Shown piece after piece: positions 33,087 to 44,385 of a stretch of DNA of 64,000 nucleotides. Below the pieces are notes generated by a model that was given only the letters and a program-made list of their open reading frames with translations, ran no database searches and was not told the origin of the DNA. Source of the stretch: Pachyseris speciosa (taxonomy: Eukaryota; Cnidaria; Anthozoa; Scleractinia; Pachyseridae). The number at the start of each line of letters is the position of its first letter. Position 1 is the stretch's first letter. The translations under genes were made by a program, and so were the position numbers. Where the stretch lies: assembly GCA_016490735.1 (NCBI GenBank), contig JAEMWC010000097.1, positions 176,501-240,500 of the forward strand. Reading direction: 5' to 3'.

Positions 33087-33110
33087 GATGACCTAGCTTG
33101 CACGCGAAAA

Positions 33111-34880
33111 AAAAAAAGAGGACTTGTGAAGACCACATGGTGCCTTTATACACGGATCTGATTTGCATATCAAAGATCTTTAAACCGTGATGACCTGGTG
33201 ACTAGTCGTGAAAGAATGCAATCTGATCATGAATCCCGCAGGGCGGAGCATTATATGAAAGAGAATCCATTTATCCAAACAAGAGCTTAATCTGTTCAAT
33301 TTGTATCAGCAACCTCAAGCAAGCCGCCAAAGAGCAAGATCTGACCCTGTTGCATCCTGGGAAATTCCACATATCTTTGAGCGGGATATATCCCTCCCTC
33401 CAAACAAGTTACTATTTCTCTAACCAGGCTTCAATTCTGCACCAAAAGTTGTTTGGGAACCTTCAGCATTCAATGAAACTTCCCTAAGTGAAGATTGAAG
33501 ACTGGTGGGACAAGGCTTATTTGCTTTTAGGCTCCTTGTTCATGAGCAACAAACTCTCAGCAGATTGAAGCGAGCGTTTGAACATAGTTTGTTGCATTCA
33601 CAGTGCCAATAAGCAGTTCTTTGAAATTGGCAAGGTTTAAGCCTTCTCAGCTCTTGGTGATGAGTTCCGGCACCAGCAAATGACCCAAAACAGAGTAATT
33701 TAAGGGTAATTTTGACACGTTACAAAGTAAATTCTGCAAATGATTCGGTCAACCACGGAGTGAGACTCCTTTAGCGCGAGGTGGATAACGCTATTTGATT
33801 TCAGTTGCTCTCACTAATCTGTAATTTTCGCGTTTGTGACCCAAAGGTATTCTCGGAAATTCTTGCATAACGGCGGCATGGAAGTCCGCTAATTTTCATA
33901 TCAGACATTTTTTTATAAGTGTCGAGCCACCCATTCCTGCAGACAAAATAGTGCACCGATGACATTATTTACAAGTCAAAACTCGCCACAATTATCATGC
34001 GAGGTCCCGGAATACATTCACAGAACAGCCGGAAACTGAAGACCTCACTCATGAATCGCCATGACTCGCTCAAACTCTTTCGGCGACCCACTTGCTGTGA
34101 AATTGTTTTCCACCTCTGTTTTCTTTCAGAGGGTTATTTGTACCCACCAACCCAGCTTCAGGATGCCAGGCAGGGGGTCTCTGAGGTGAAAAATGGCTCG
34201 AAAAACACCCATAAATCAAATACTCACTGAATTCGAGGTCGAGTGTCCTGCTTGCTTAAAAACAACGGCTTGCGTGACAAGCGTGGCAAGAAAGATAGAG
34301 CTTTCGGTCTTAAGGACCAGCAAAATCTCTATGGTAACCCCTTATATGGAATAACGGGATCGTCTAGACCTCCTACCCTTCGGAAATTGCAAAAGAAAAT
34401 TACTTACAAGCGTTAGAAAAAAGAGTTAATCTGAACGTTCAGGCATAAAAGAAACCTCTCAATAGCCCCGCTAAGCTACTGGACCCAATAATAATTCTCG
34501 TCTAATCCGTATTTTACTTTTTAATAGCTGGGTCCTATTTTTCATGAGTATGTCGCACGACCTCGTGCAATTCAAAATTTTGTTGATGTACTCATATTGA
34601 GTGTTGTACATAAATTAAAAAATTGGGGGCCTTCTTCGTGATCTGATATTACTTAACTCGTGATTTTGAGCTTTTAAATTGCAGTCGCCTAAAGGCTCGT
34701 ATAATTTCGAGAACTTTCAAGATTACTGCTACCTATTGTTAATCACGAATTGTACTCAAGGTCGCAGGATTTCCTATGTTGTAATTAACTTGACAACACA
34801 TTGAATAAAATAGTTAAACTTCAAAGTCATAAGAATTGAGTCCTGTTTCGGGAACAACAAGCTCTCAGACCCGATAACTG
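33111..34880. other. Intergenic, no gene recognised
   Basis: Begins with possible 5' UTR of the DIRS-like element (poly-A run at 33107-33117). The frame at 33997-34230 and its neighbours show no domain. Nothing firm. Confidence 0.4.
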
Positions 34881-34883
34881 GCA

Positions 34884-35072
34884 GGGGCCCGTTTCTCGAA
34901 GCTCCCGATAATTACCTTGCCCATTAAGCTGTATTATTTTCCATTCCAGATGGGAGTTTCCAAAGGTACCAGTAAAGTTATTAGCTAAAGAAACAAAATG
35001 GACTTCGTTAGAGGTCAGAACACACCCTACTTTTCTTGAGTTTTTGATTTCAAAATATTGCTTCGGGCCTGT
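34884..35072. repeat. Possible dispersed element (GGGGCCCGTTTCTCGAA start)
   Basis: The left end resembles the GGGCCCG-starting MITE at 35451; the right end near TTCGGGCCT is only weakly inverse. Low-confidence boundary. Confidence 0.35.
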
Positions 35073-35450
35073 CAATTTATTCCCCCGCCCACCCTGGTCA
35101 ATTTTGCTTCAGTTTAGTTGTCAATCCGCGGATGGAGCGTAAAGAGATGACGAACAACAGGTGTCTTTTCTACGTCAACTTGAAATAAAAACTTTCTCTT
35201 AATTATGAATAATAAGTTGTTAAGATGATTCAAAATTTAACTCTCGTATTCCGGTGGTAATATTTTGGTTTAAATTATGACTAATTCTTAATTCTTTCTT
35301 GTGGCATACTTTTCCAACGGTTTCTCACGGCAGTTACGACTAACAGCGTATGAATTTGCATTTCACCCCCCTAACTGGCAGGGAAGGGGTTAAGCCTTTT
35401 TAGTGTGGGACTCTTAACCTCTCCGTGCATGGAGTTACTATCAAAATATC

Positions 35451-35691
35451 TGGGCCCGGTTGTTCGAAAGCCGATTAACCCTAATCCAAGATTAAAAATT
35501 AACCAAGGATTTTATTTCTCTATCCACAAACGTTGTTCAGTGTTGATATTCTGCAAAAGTTTAGATTAGATGACGTCAATCCTGAAAAGCGAATAGCAGC
35601 ACAGGAAACTTTCATCCAAACGTTAAAAACCGTAACCAAAATTTACGCTAATCCTGGATTAAGTTAATCAGCTTTCGAACAACCGGGCCCA
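35451..35691. mobile_element. MITE, TGGGCCCGGTTGTTCGAAAG ends
   Basis: Left TGGGCCCGGTTGTTCGAAAG and right CTTTCGAACAACCGGGCCCA are perfect inverses over 20 bp; the pairing continues with GATTAACC/GGATTAAG-type sequence. 241 bp, non-coding. Confidence 0.9.
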
Positions 35692-36203
35692 GTTGTCTTG
35701 AAACACTGGGGACTCAGGTTTTAGTGTCACGTGTTGCACACGAGGTAAGTTTGTCAGTTTAAGGGTGGTTTTTCTAGCTAATTTCGTCTTAGCTGTCTTC
35801 TGCTGAAGCACCCAGGCTGGAATCATTGAGCTAGAATGTGGGTGAAGGCAAGCCTCTGAAAGAACCAGAGGTAAGAGGCGGTTTCATGTTGAGGGAGATG
35901 CCAAACATGCTTTGCAGTAAATATGGTGATCTACCTAGACAATGGACCGATATCACATTTCTGATGAACAATAGTTTTTACCCGTCCAGACTGACGTCAT
36001 CAGGATGAGTTCTAGCTCCCATTGGATCAAGATCCTTTGTGTTTTTACTCGTTTTGTGGGCGTGGCTGGATGGGCAAATCTATTGTTCACAACAAGCGTG
36101 ATATTAATCTATTTGGGCTAGTTTTAATATACTTATGGAACCATGCAAACATAGTTTGCCACTCAGCTTTCGACACACATCTCTATTGAAAGAAAAACTT
36201 TAT

Positions 36204-36274
36204 GCCCCGAGTCGGAATCGATCCGACGTTCCCCAGTTACTAGTCGGGCGGGATAACCACTACACTACCGGAGC
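36204..36274 (-). tRNA. tRNA-like sequence (Thr-AGT-like), possible gene or SINE head
   Basis: 71 nt on the minus strand: acceptor GCTCCGG/TCGGGGC pairs with G-T wobbles, A box TAGTGTAGTGGTTA, T arm GTCGG-ATCGATT-CCGAC perfect. The anticodon loop CTAGTAA gives AGT with T33 present, but the closing stem pair is A-C and the D stem is weak. No SINE body is recognised downstream. A true tRNA is possible but not proved. Confidence 0.4.
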
Positions 36275-36389
36275 AACCACGCTGGCAACGTGGCCACTTT
36301 AGAAAGTGAGTAGTATCGCACGTCGGCCATTCCTCGGAACATTTTTCTTTCGAGACTTTTGTGTGTTTCCTGGCTTCTAAATTCCCTGG

Positions 36390-36960
36390 ACGGGGCTAGT
36401 TTTGACTGGTAAAAAATGTCATCGATGCAATATTTTGCTAGTAGCACAGGCTACTAATTTTGGTTTTCGAACAAAGATTTGGATTAAAAACTTCAAGTCA
36501 AGAAAGTGCAATTTGGGGTGTTATTCTTCGGCTGAAAAATTAGTATTCTGGGCTTTCATTTGCCAAACGAACAGTGATATGCAGCAGAAATCAGGAGTTT
36601 TAGTCAATCCCTTAACTGTGGTAATGAGAAGACACACCTGTTGGTGCAATCCACCTGTTATCATGACTTTGTGATTAAAGCTAAACAAGAAGGAAATCAA
36701 AGCAAGAATTTTTTGGTACGCAAACAACTTGGTATGCAAAGGGTTAATCATTCAGGCTGGCGTTCTCATAATATAAACAAAGCGTCTCTGGGCAATTTCT
36801 ACCGGGTAAAAACCGAGAAAGGTCCTTCACTAGAACTTACTAAATCGCCGTATAACTTCACATGTTTAACTAGCTATAGCTAATTCCTTAGTGGAGAGAT
36901 TTTTAGAGGAAACTATATATCAAACAGTGTTATGCGTTGTGTAGCCTGAATAAAAAATAT
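36390..36960. other. Region with unassigned plus-strand frames
   Basis: Frames at 36402-36674 and 36641-36883 contain scattered Cys/His (KKCHRCNI, HTCWCNPP) but no recognised zinc-binding pattern, start context or splice sites. Probably not coding. Confidence 0.25.
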
Positions 36961-37019
36961 AAAAGCAGGGACTCATAAAGTTTAACGCAGAATGGTCCCT
37001 GCTTTCATATTCTTTGTTA

Positions 37020-37363
37020 GGATCATTATCAGCATCTGGGCTAAGTCCCCTTTGAAAAATGCTAAAAATATATAACCAAAAGCACCTTTTGTAACTCAGG
37101 TTAATAAAATTGGGAAATTTAGGTCAATAGTAATTAACGTAAATTTATTAAATAAGATACAGTATTTGCAAGACCCTTAAAATAAGCCGATTAAAATTGC
37201 CACTTTAAATACTTCTTAAAATCGTCCTGCCACTTTTAAGATGTCCTTAAAATTGCCACCTTTAAGACTCCTTTTAATTGTTACTTTTAAGACTCCGTAA
37301 ATCGCCACTTTTAAGACTCCTTACAATTTACTGGGGACTTAGCCCAGATGCTGATGATGATCC
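37020..37363. mobile_element. MITE with internal minisatellite
   Basis: Ends GGATCATTATCAGCATCTGG (left) and CCAGATGCTGATGATGATCC (right), inverted repeats of about 32 bp including GCTAAGTCCCC. The interior from 37185 to 37330 is a diverged tandem array of about 25 bp (GCCACTTTTAAGACTCCTT). Confidence 0.85.
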
Positions 37364-37371
37364 CTTTGAAT

Positions 37372-37627
37372 AAGTGAATGATCATCGCAGTTATGAACAC
37401 TACTTAAGCAGCAGTGAAAATAAAGGCTTGTACGGGATTCGAACCCACGACCTCTGCGATACCGATGCAGTGCTCTACCAACTAAGCTAACAAGCCAACT
37501 GGGAGCTGGTCATTAGTTGGCTCGCATATTCTCATATTTATCACTCACGGGTATAATACGAACCAAGCCTGAATTTATTTCACTACTGCTTAAGTAGTGT
37601 TCATAACTGCGATGATCATTCACATAT
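37372..37627 (-). mobile_element. tRNA-containing inverted-repeat element, copy 2
   Basis: Terminal inverted repeats of about 45 bp (GTGAATGATCATCGCAGTTA... and the inverse ending TGATCATTCAC) enclose a tRNA-like sequence and a GGAGCTGGTCATTAGTTGG spacer. It lies 8 bp from the MITE ending at 37363. Confidence 0.85.
37425..37496 (-). tRNA. tRNA-like sequence inside repeat (Thr-GGT-like), copy 2
   Basis: 72 nt on the minus strand, close to the copy at 4167. GGCTTGT/ACAAGCC acceptor, T arm with the canonical TTCGAAT loop, anticodon loop TCGGTAT (GGT), again C at position 33. Shared loss of T33 points to a transposon-borne, non-translating tRNA derivative. Confidence 0.55.
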
Positions 37628-37639
37628 TCACTCCTTAAT

Positions 37640-39900
37640 ACGCAGTTCCCCATATAAGATTTTTGTATATTAATTTTCAAATCAAATCAAAAAGTCAAAA
37701 AGCTTGCCTGGACATTTAATATTGATCCTGAATAAAAGCTGTCAGCCAGAGTCTCAATGCCTTTTAATGGCGGCGTCTGAGATATAATAAGCCGTTAATC
37801 GTCCAGTGACGCCAAAATGCTTCATGCGGTCAAAATAATCAGTCTGTTTCTCGCTGCACTTTCATCGACCAAACGTTTGTGGCTGCGTTCACTGTTAATG
37901 TTAACGCTTTCAGTAAAGAAACTGATTTATATATAGCTGATGTGGAACGAGTGTGTCTAGATTCCTACATGCTAAATCTTGCAAGCTGAAAAAACTGCCC
38001 AGTGGAAAGTTGAAAACAATTAAAGGCCTGCCGAATGATATATTTAACGGTGTTTTAGGTAGCAACAGACAGTTTTTTTACATATTAGTTTTATGCATTT
38101 GTTTGAGGCTATTAGCCTGAGGAAGAATTGGAAACAATTACTAAGCGACTGCTAAATGATATGCTCAACAGCAGTTTCGGCGGCAACAGGCAGTTGGAAA
38201 CAATTAGGCGTCCACTAAATGAAAGATTTATCGGACGATTTACCAGCAAAAGCCATTTTTACTTATATTTGTTTGGAACTATATGCTTCAAATAGAGAGC
38301 TAGATGCTCTTTAGTTATCTGAAGGGATATTTTGATGAAAAGATACGTCATTAATCGGCGTCCATTAACTGCTGCATGTCTACAAAGCCTTTAAAATTAT
38401 TTATCTTCATACGGCTGCTATGTCAGTGGATATTTCTTTCCTGAAACCCTGTCAAACGTTTCACGGCTATTGATCGAGAGGAAAATTGGTTTTTGTTTCA
38501 TGCATGATATGCCGCAGCGAAGATCAATTCAGTTGATAATGTGTCGAGAGCATTTTCTTTTTAATACTGCCAACTGGCGACAACGTTCTGTATCTTCGAC
38601 TGAAGCACGAGTGCTTTCTCTTCGAAACAACGTTAGTTGGAAAGACATATGCAAATTATCTAAAACAACCAATGAAAATCGAATATCCAGTTCTTGGGTG
38701 TTACGTCAGTGGACGGTATCAGCGACTGTTTGATTTCAAAAGACGTCCCCGGCTAGGGGGCGAGAACTATGAGTTTCAGGCGACGTTATGCGTTAATAAC
38801 GAAAACAATTTACAGCATTTATTGCGAGCAAGCGGCTTTACCAAGCTTGATACAAGGTAAGTAGACTAAATTCGACAGTTTCGCCATTAATTTCGTTTAA
38901 TCTCACCAAAACATGTTCCACAAAATTTAACATTCCTTTGACGTTCAAATTCATAAGCTTTATTGATGAAATTATCACTTCTTTATTTTGTTTCATTTAA
39001 TGTAAGTGTTTTCTAAAATATTAATGTAGACAAAGACCAGCTTCAAACAATGCATTTAAGGCTTTTACGAGGTTTGCATCAAACTGTATGACTCGGGGCA
39101 ACTTTCCCCTTTCACTAATATATACGTTCACAGATTGTGAGGTTTTCAAAATTAAGTATCTCTTTCAGTTTTCGACATTTTCGCTTCAAAATTGCTACAT
39201 GTTTTAAATGTGACGAGCCTCTTAAAATTTATCGTATTTTTTCGTCTGCCTGCCCGAATCCGATTTTCGATAATTTATGATAATGCATAGATGAAAGACC
39301 ACATAGGCAAATAAATGTGGGGATATTATTTTTATGGTTGGAAACGTTTTTCTTGTTCTTTCAGGGAATATATCGCATGAACCCTGACAATTGTCAACCT
39401 GTGAAACTCCGGCGACAATTTTGGTTTTGAGAGAAACTTAAATTCTAAAAAAAAATAATAATAATAACTGATTCAATTTTGCCCTGAAAAATTTGCAATA
39501 ATTAGAATAAAGACTGAGAAAACGAACCTGAATCACCTAAGAGGCGGTTTGGGTAACGTGCCATAAGCGGTCTGTCATGGCCAACCAACGGACAGACGAA
39601 GAAAAAAATAATTGGGCCACGGTCGGAATTTTATCAACCATTTGAGATTTGAGAAGGATAGTTTGATGGCTTAAGAATCTAAGAATCGCCTTGAACTCAA
39701 GCTCACTCTTTTCCAGCTCACCACATTCTAAGAACTGAACAAATAGCTTATATGTTGCAAAAAGAAATTTAAATTTAAATCAGGCGCCATTTGTGTCCGT
39801 GAAGCAGAAATGTTGTCATAACTAAGCAGGGTACCCCTCCAGTGCAAGTCAAAGTCATAATCGGGGAGGGAAATTTACAGCCAAATCCATTTATTCATTT
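37640..39900. other. Intergenic with diverged tandem repeat and a weak exon candidate
   Basis: At 38015-38260 three diverged units of about 64 bp share GGAAACAATTA, CTAAATGAtA and GCAACAGGCAG. At 38672-38858 a plus-strand frame (CYVSGRYQRLFDFKRRPRLG, then NYEFQATLCVNNENN) ends in ACAAG|GTAAGT, a good donor, but no acceptor or homologue is recognised. I do not call a gene. Confidence 0.35.
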
Positions 39901-39917
39901 TATTTATTTTGTACAAT

Positions 39918-40002
39918 CATCTGATTGGTTGCGGGGTTATGCAAATAGCCCAATCGGAACGCGGTGCGTTGTGATTTGCATAACTCCGCCCCGACTCAGA
40001 TG
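39918..40002. mobile_element. Short foldback with inverted ATGCAAAT octamers
   Basis: CATCTGATTGGTTGCGGGG and CCCCGACTCAGATG arms, with TTATGCAAAT and ATTTGCATAA as inverted octamers and CCAAT-like boxes. Confidence 0.65.
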
Positions 40003-40091
40003 TTTGGCGGAACAGAAAATCCCCCTTTTTTTTTTTTTGTAAAGATATTTGTCGGTTGACCTTAGATCCCCTGATGGTTCATAAGGCACAA

Positions 40092-40509
40092 GTACCGTAT
40101 TTCCTCGAATAATAGCTGGGGGCGATTATTCGAGGAAAGTCGGTTATTCGAGGGAGGCGATTATTTCAAATATTGCTTCCCTAAATATTTTGTTTTATTA
40201 TCCCATTAAATCAAAAAATAATCACATCAAATAACTGAACATGGGCTTTTTAAGACGTCTTTTAAGCGTTCCAAATTTGGTTCCTTGATTAATTTCAATG
40301 TCAATTTTCAACGAAAGTTTGTTTGTTGCCCAAGGTGTCAATTTTTAACTTGACAGGGAGGGGATAAAAGAAAGAGAAGATGGCGAGAGGGGTGGGGGAA
40401 GGCGATTATTCGAGGGAGGCGATTATTGTAAATATTTCCGTCAAAGGGGGGCGATTATTCGAGGGAGGCGATAAATCGAGGGGCGGCTATTATTCGAAGA
40501 AATTCGGTA
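40092..40509. mobile_element. MITE, TACCGTATTTCCTCGAATAA ends
   Basis: Left TACCGTATTTCCTCGAATAA and right TTATTCGAAGAAATTCGGTA are imperfect inverses. Near both ends GGGCGATTATTCGAGG occurs several times as subterminal repeats. It abuts a LINE fragment at 40510. Confidence 0.85.
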
Positions 40510-40785
40510 AGTTACTGATATACGCAGGAGCTAAGTTATTTAGTGCTTTATAAGTAAGTAACAGAACCTTAAATATAACCCTCTGCTCAACAGGCAACCA
40601 ATATAATTTCTGGAGAATAGGACTTGTACGCGCAGCCCTAGGCAATTGAGCTACAAGGCGCGCGGCACAATTCTGAATACGTTGAAATTTTTGACCTAAG
40701 TACTTTGGGGAACCTACAAGCAGCGAATTATAATTGTCCAACGACAGATCACAAATGCGTGAAGAAGGATCTTCGTGTTCACAAC
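40510..40785 (-). pseudogene. LINE ORF2 C-terminal fragment
   Basis: The minus strand reads LSLDNYNSLLVGSPKYLG, KFQRIQNCAARLVAQLPRA, SPILQKLYWLPVEQRVIFK, LLTYKALNNLAPAYIS: the conserved segment just after the RT thumb in CR1/L2/RTE-like LINEs. No catalytic core is present. The frame ends where the MITE begins. Confidence 0.8.
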
Positions 40786-40919
40786 CGTCAAATACTCGCG
40801 AATCTTCCAACGAGTATTTTCGGAATCGTTATTTTTATTTTTATTTGAAAGCGTGTGCCAGTACACGTATTCTGTCAGTTTTAATCAATAAAATAAAATA
40901 CGTTTGCATGCGTGAATAA

Positions 40920-43440
40920 AATTAAATTAAGAAACACAGTATTTGAACAGTGGGTATCGAGAAACAACTCAGTGATAACGAAATCGTAAACACTCTGGCC
41001 ATTTTATTTCTCCTAACTTATAATGATTTCTGGATCTGTAGAAACTCATCATGATTTGTCGAGAATTGCAAAAATTAGTATAAATCCACCATGCCCTTCT
41101 AAGGGGCGATCAACATAAGCCAACATAACCGTCGCGCGTGAAGTCAGTTAAAGACAATCACGGTATTTATAATTTTGCTGTAAACCTGCTGAGTTGGCAC
41201 CTTTACATTAGCTTGTCTGTGAAAAGTGATACGTAAAGTGCAATTACCGCTTTTATAAAATTTTGATAATTGTTGTACTTTGGGCTGCCACAAATTGGAT
41301 CAATTAATTTCAAAGTGCAGTGCTTGTAAAGTAAGAGAAAGCAATATATCAGCATGACATTTGCCTCAAAGACTTGCTTCACCAATGCATGTAAGTTGAA
41401 GTTTGATGAAATCACAAGAAGACCAGCCAGAATATTAATTCTAGAATATTCGTTTGGCATTTCAACAAAAAGCAAATAAAAGATGTTTATTCATTATGTG
41501 AGTTACCCTGCATAAATGTCAACCACGCCCATATGTGAACAATGATCCAGTTACTTTTAGATAGAGCAGACTTATATGAGGCTCATTACACTCTGTTGAA
41601 TAAAACACTGGGAAGGAACTCTTTCGAAACGGATTTTGAGATCTCAGAGAAGCTATAAAAGCACAAGAAAACGCCCCAGGTAAGCTATTGGAATGTCAAC
41701 TCCATGAAAACGCTACATGCTGTTTTGGTCATCCGTCAAGGCGATGCCACCTCGAAACGTGGACTAATAAAGTAAGGAACTGTATACGAGATTAGTGCCT
41801 TGAGGTAGATTACAAAAAGAACAAGGACTCGAGGCTAATTTCTTATGTACTTGTATTAGTATTCAAAACATTTTATTACTCATTCAGTTTATCCTGAGAG
41901 CTTATCAGTATGGCAGAAAGCGTTCTGTTCGAGTGGGCCTCGAGCGTTCATTTCTTCGCACGACATTGGCTAGCTACGAATAACTGAAATCGATGGTGAT
42001 CGCTGATGTTTCTAAAACTAAATTTATCTGTATCACTCCACTGATGGCAAAGAAGGCGTTTTGTGTATAAACTCTCAGAGATCTAGTGTGAAGTTCTTAA
42101 TGTTAGCATACCGTATTAAAAAAAGCCAGAAGATTTGAAGACCTGTCACGTAGCGTAGGTGCAACATGTTCTAAGACTTTCACGCTAAGGAAATTCTAGA
42201 AAAGCTGTGATAAAGCAAATATTAGGCTGTTTCGGTTAAATTTATGCCACACGTACTCTTAATTCAATGAATAACGGCTTGAAAGACCTTTCAAAAAAAT
42301 ATTTTGTGTTCTGATGTCTCCCAGGGTGATGTATGTATGTATGTAGCTTCAGGTCATATTCCAGGTGGCCGGATTTACTCTGTGCCAGTTCTGAGTGAAC
42401 ATAAAAATATTTCCATATCCTTTACTTTCTAGGTGCATAAAAGTACATGGACATTTTCATGTGCCTTCCCATTTTTATTGCTGATGGTAAAGACGTCTTT
42501 CACGAACTTTCAGAAATTGGTGTAAAACGTGTAACTTTAATATAGTAAACCATTAAACGAGCGAATGTGTTGTTCTTTTCAGCAAGATATGAGCGAATTC
42601 TTCCTTTGTAAATGAATTGAAAAGTTAATAATCTGCATTAGATGATTTCCTTTGATTTATATTTGTGAATTTAACTCAGAATGAATTTTTACGCCTCCTT
42701 TCCTCGAATTTATCAATTTAGGAGAGATTTTGGGTTATATTCCTTTTTCAATTAGTGTTATGATACAACAGTGTGCAACATGTTATTTTATAACATAGTT
42801 GGTAAATTCGTGTAGTCAAATTCAACTGCGCGAGCGTGCTTCATATTCCTATTGTGTACGCTGATGACGTAGTAGAGGGAATTTTTCTTTAAAACTACAG
42901 CGTTGAAAATGTTATAAAACAATTGGTTCATGTGTGAGCTGTGCGTTCATCGAGATATAAAGCACTTAGGAAGTTTGGAGTGCACTCAAGAAACTAGAGT
43001 TGCTCTCCAAACTTCCCGCGTGCTTCATATCTCGATGAACAAATTCAAAAACTGCGTTAAGTGCAGTAAGTTCTAGTTGGATATTGATTCCTTTCTTTCT
43101 TAATTTGCATGAGATGAATTTTAAAAGAATTTCTTTGTCTTTTTACAAGAAATTGTTTTATCTTTGTCGGTATGATTGAAAGTACCCTGTTCTCTTCACG
43201 TGGTTTTATCATTCTTGGGTTTATGTTAGGTGCATTTACTTTTCCAATTCACATGCCACACCGGCCACTTCCCAACAATGACTGAAACAAACTTTCGTGA
43301 CCTCTTGAAGATTTTTACAGATGTTAGCGATTGGGAATAGCTTCTAGCAACTAAAGTTCACTAAATGGCAAATAAAGGAAGAGAAAAGCAAAACTTAACA
43401 AGCCTTTTAAGTTAGATCCTGTCTGCCAGCTGGTATCTTC
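40920..43440. other. Intergenic, no gene recognised
   Basis: AT-rich. A foldback at 42940-43052 has arms GTTCATCGAGATATAAAGCA and TGCTTCATATCTCGATGAAC with GGAAGTTTGGAG/CTCCAAACTTCC inside, a small MITE. The minus-strand frame at 41203-41475 is hydrophobic but has no support. Confidence 0.45.
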
Positions 43441-43441
43441 A

Positions 43442-44002
43442 TCAATAAGCTGGTGTTTTTCCCATGTTGTGATGATTCATCTTTACAAACCAATTCAAAA
43501 TTGAAGATAACAATAATGGTGTCGTTAAAGCTTTTTTTCTTTCACCGTTTCTTAATTTTCTCTCTCTCCTAATTGGGAAAATCTCATTAAAGAAACCTTT
43601 CGAAACTGGCAGTTTTGTTTCCAAAACGTTTTTGCAATTGTGGTTTCGATTCGTTTTGCCGGATAGAAGTTGGTCCATCGTCTCAATTTTGATTACAACT
43701 AAACTAGGATATTCTAAAGATATCATCCAGGAAACTGATATGATTGTTTTAACAGATAACAGCCGAGCCCGCAAAAGTGAATCTCGCATATATTTGTAGG
43801 ACGAACTGTGTGAACACTTACTAAAAGTGCACTGTTGCTCGTGTGGGCATCTATACCTGCCAGTACACCATGGACCAAGAACCTTACAACTAAACCACTC
43901 GTACATTTCTCTTTTCCATCGATTGCGAAGCTTTAACAACGAAGCTTTAACAACGAACCATGAAACTGTGACATAATACCCTCGGACGGGGCTTCGGCGC
44001 AT
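43442..44002 (-). other. 186-codon open frame of unknown meaning
   Basis: Contains a Cys-bearing stretch (WFSCKVLGPWCTGRYRCPHE, QQCTF) followed directly by GTAAGT, so only the first 60 or so codons could be an exon. Upstream is a tandem AACGAAGCTTTAACAACGAA. No domain, signal peptide or homologue is recognised. Long for chance in AT-rich DNA, but unsupported. Confidence 0.25.
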
Positions 44003-44385
44003 CTCCTTTTCTTTGTAAAATAAGCCGGTAAGTCGTTAAGATATCGTGTAGCGATTCAGTGAGTCTTTTCGTTACCTTTGTGTCATAGGGAGCCCTTATC
44101 GCTTATGAATAAGGTATGACCAGCATTTCGATTACCTCTGCGAAATCTATCTATGCGCGGTCGACTATTAAGAGGAATGAAACTAGTTTCCTTCAGAAAC
44201 CGCTCGAAACGTACTATATTGTTTACGGTATGTGGTTGCAAAAAGCTTAGGATTGTTGTCAGAATTCAGAACTCGGCCGCATTAATATTACTTGCGACTA
44301 CATTATTATTAATCACAGCCGTTAGAAGACGAATTAGAAAACTGGTTCATAAACTGCGATTGACAACTTGTGCTGGTCAAAACTA

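Larger units (their letters stand above)
29480..33110 (-). mobile_element. DIRS-like retrotransposon, decayed, 3'-truncated
   Basis: On the minus strand, in order: ORF1 (33086 down to about 31560, interrupted by a SINE), reverse transcriptase (about 31445-30670), RNase H and connection region (30449 to about 29650), and the first residues of a tyrosine recombinase (frame 29925-29485, LKSWPPGTEKQYSTAWKCF). This RT-RNaseH-YR order without integrase or protease is the DIRS arrangement. The frameshift in RT and stops between RT and RNase H show it is dead. Inverted termini typical of DIRS were not found. The recombinase ends after about 40 residues, where another element begins. Confidence 0.85.

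Noticed and set aside
37185..37330. CRISPR-like array of about 25-bp repeats
   Set aside because: Units are contiguous and diverged with no unique spacers, lie inside a MITE, and the genome is eukaryotic.
43442..44002. 186-codon minus-strand frame as a gene
   Set aside because: No domain, no signal peptide, donor site inside it, no paralogue; listed only as an open frame of unknown meaning.
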